Of a DNA stretch of 32,919 bases, positions 31,560 through 32,919 are shown piece after piece. Position numbers and translations under genes: made by a program. The notes under the pieces were generated by a model, which was given only the letters and a program-made list of their open reading frames with translations, was not told the origin of the DNA and did not search any database. Source of the stretch: Schleiferiaceae bacterium (GTDB lineage: Bacteria; Bacteroidota; Bacteroidia; Flavobacteriales; Schleiferiaceae); NCBI GenBank assembly GCA_022424815.1, contig JAKMGS010000002.1, positions 1 to 32,919 of the forward strand, written 5' to 3'. Positions within the stretch are counted from its first letter, which is position 1; each line of letters starts with the position of its first letter.

Positions 31560-32564
31560 TTAGTAGGTCAGCAGGACGCTGCCCCAAGTAAATCCAGCGC
31601 CAAAGGCAGCCAAACAAACGGTATCGCCACGCTTCACGGCACCTTCGTCCACCGCCTCGGAAAGGGCGATGGCTATGGAAGCTCCTGTGGTATTGCCGTA
31701 TTTCTGAATGTTATTGAATACTTGGTCGTCGCGAAGGCCCATGCGTTTTTGAATGAACTGGGCGATTCGCAGGTTAGCCTGATGAGGAATCAAACAATCA
31801 ATTTTATCGGGTGTCAATCCATTCTTCGCCAAGGCCTCTCCGATCACCTCACCGAAGCGCACCACGGCATTCTTAAAGACAAAGTTTCCGTTCATCTGCG
31901 GGTAGTGAATATCTGGATCTACCCCATTCTCGAGCAACTCGCCTATCCAGTGCTGGGTTCCAAAACCCTTCATCGTGAGTTCCTCCTTATTCTTGCCTTC
32001 GCTATACATATGACAACTCTTAATACCGTCCTCGCCTTCTGATGCTCTTGAAAGGACTACGGCGCCGGCACCGTCGCCAAAAATGACACTTACCCCTCTA
32101 CCTCGTGTGGTTTTGTCTAAGAAAGGACTTTGTAGCTCCGATGCTACGACCAACACATGCTCGTACATGCCCGTTTGAACGAAGGCATTGCCTACGCTCA
32201 GCGCATAGATAAACCCTGAACAGGCATTGCGCACATCCGTCGCCCCTGCAGTGTGGATGCCGAGGGCCTCTTGTACTTGGACCCCACAACCAGGGAAATA
32301 ATAATCCGGCGAAATGGTAGCGAAGACGATGTGGCCAATATCACCTGGTTCAAGCCCGGCCGCTTCAATGGCCTTTTTAGCGGCTTTGATACCCATCGTG
32401 GCTGCCGTATTGCCATCACCTGCTTCTACCCAACGGCGTTCTCTGATGCCGGTTCTCTCAGTGATCCACTCGTCATTGGTGTCCATCAAGGTGCTGAGAT
32501 ACGCATTGGTAATGATGCGTTCTGGTACATAATGTCCCGTTCCGGAAATTTTAGCTGTGTACAT
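31560..32564 (-). CDS. fabH: Beta-ketoacyl-ACP synthase III (FabH)
   Basis: This 334-residue thiolase-fold enzyme starts fatty acid chains by condensing an acyl-CoA with malonyl-ACP. The catalytic triad is Cys115 in VRNACSGFIYAL, His261 in LIPHQAN and Asn291 in YGNTTGAS. The frame is open upstream to 32624, but the ATG at 32564 gives the family's N-terminus (AKISGTGHYVPERIITN). It stands alone here without other fab genes or plsX, which commonly accompany it. In Bacteroidota FabH often takes branched primers; this cannot be told from the sequence. It is divergent from htpG. Confidence 0.93.
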   Translation of the reverse strand: MYTAKISGTGHYVPERIITNAYLSTLMDTNDEWITERTGIRERRWVEAGDGNTAATMGIKAAKKAIEAAGLEPGDIGHIVFATISPDYYFPGCGVQVQEALGIHTAGATDVRNACSGFIYALSVGNAFVQTGMYEHVLVVASELQSPFLDKTTRGRGVSVIFGDGAGAVVLSRASEGEDGIKSCHMYSEGKNKEELTMKGFGTQHWIGELLENGVDPDIHYPQMNGNFVFKNAVVRFGEVIGEALAKNGLTPDKIDCLIPHQANLRIAQFIQKRMGLRDDQVFNNIQKYGNTTGASIAIALSEAVDEGAVKRGDTVCLAAFGAGFTWGSVLLTY

Positions 32565-32604
32565 GTGAATATGATTAGGTTGTGACCTATAAGATAACGC
32601 AAAA

Positions 32605-32631
32605 TTGACACCCTTGATTGACACCTTGTCA
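32605..32631. repeat. Tandem 13-base repeat with inverted repeat TGACA-CCT-TGTCA
   Basis: TTGACACCCTTGA (32605-32617) is followed directly by TTGACACCTTG (32618-32628). The second copy overlaps a perfect inverted repeat, TGACA-CCT-TGTCA (32619-32631). The site lies between the divergent fabH and htpG genes and could bind a regulator of either. Confidence 0.4.
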
Positions 32632-32654
32632 CATTAATTGGTCCAAAAAAGGCA

Positions 32655-32670
32655 TGGCACAAGAGTTGAA
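32655..32670 (+). promoter_or_regulatory. Candidate sigma-54 promoter for htpG
   Basis: TGGCAC-N5-TTGAA matches the sigma-54 -24/-12 consensus TGGCAC-N5-TTGCA except for one base, with the required spacing. Transcription would start near 32681, about 20 bases before the htpG ATG. The match is by eye; no activator gene is nearby. Confidence 0.4.
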
Positions 32671-32700
32671 CAGGATGGAGAAACCAAAATATCAAATACA

Positions 32701-32919
32701 ATGTCTAAAGGATCCATTAATGTAACCGCACAGAACATCTTCCCTATCATCAAGAAGTTCTTGTACAGCGACCACGAAATCTTCCTACGAGAACTCGTTT
32801 CTAATGCTGTGGATGCGACGCAAAAGCTAAAGACCTTGACCAATCTTGGAGAGGCTACAGGAGAATTGGGCGATTTGACCATTCATATCAAACTCGACAA
32901 AAAGGCGAAGACCTTGAGC
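32701..32919 (+). CDS. htpG: Molecular chaperone HtpG (Hsp90), N-terminal part, runs off window
   Basis: The frame is open from the ATG at 32701 to the window end (73 codons). It encodes MSKGSINVTAQNIFPIIKKF followed by LYSDHEIFLRELVSNAVDATQKLK, the ATP-lid entry helix of the Hsp90 N-terminal ATPase, with the conserved Glu and Asn of RELVSNAVDA. Bacteroidota HtpG proteins start in just this manner. The rest lies beyond the window. It is divergent from fabH with 136 bases between, which hold a repeat cluster and a candidate sigma-54 promoter. Confidence 0.93.
   Translation, partial: MSKGSINVTAQNIFPIIKKFLYSDHEIFLRELVSNAVDATQKLKTLTNLGEATGELGDLTIHIKLDKKAKTLS

Overview
The window reads as a chromosomal segment of a Bacteroidota bacterium, most likely a marine or aquatic member of Flavobacteriales. 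The evidence is the kind of genes present: a GldI-type gliding lipoprotein, a TonB-dependent receptor paired with a DUF4249 lipoprotein, a Lacal_2735-type small protein, glycine-lipid acyltransferases, and a PorE-like TPR/propeller/OmpA protein. Several start regions also carry the phylum's -7 promoter element TAnnTTTG. Genus cannot be assigned from the sequence alone. No tRNA, rRNA, CRISPR array, insertion sequence or phage gene was seen. The segment is almost fully coding: 31 protein genes (two cut by the window edges) and no gene-free stretch over about 210 bases.

Layout. (1) 1-3138, minus: a SAM-I riboswitch, then osmC-like, metZ, metX and the start of a thrA-like gene, all overlapping; this is the methionine branch from aspartate. 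(2) 3189-5424, minus: a SulP anion transporter and a small outer-membrane-like protein. (3) 5528-8976: alpha/beta hydrolase, DUF3817 membrane protein, Lacal_2735 protein, a GH53 galactanase lipoprotein, an exported unknown and a DUF1801 protein. (4) 9017-12028, plus: two acyltransferases resembling GlsA/GlsB for glycine lipids, and a YqhD-like aldehyde reductase. (5) 12029-15222: aroQ divergent from xerD, which overlaps a lipoprotein gene and an aldehyde dehydrogenase gene. (6) 15281-18554: two tandem cyclophilin-FKBP fusions, one cytoplasmic and one lipoprotein, an unknown lipoprotein, and gldI. (7) 18545-20481: nrnA divergent from ndk, then rplS with a leader. (8) 20535-25035, minus: aroC, gltP and an OmpA-family gene as an overlapping operon. 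(9) 25082-28217, plus: hutI-hutG-ftcD, the end of histidine breakdown. (10) 28277-31558: TonB receptor plus DUF4249. (11) fabH, and divergently the start of htpG.

The most interesting points are: the thrA-like gene begins with a shortened aspartokinase domain lacking the usual catalytic N-terminus; the SAM riboswitch has a competing downstream hairpin and a second hairpin abutting the start codon; two alternative enzymes for formiminoglutamate sit in one operon; three immunophilin-type genes lie within 3.3 kb; several genes have the -7 element only 4-5 bases before ATG, suggesting leaderless transcripts; and htpG has a candidate sigma-54 promoter beside a tandem and inverted repeat. No clearly new multi-gene system stands out; most of the window is core metabolism.
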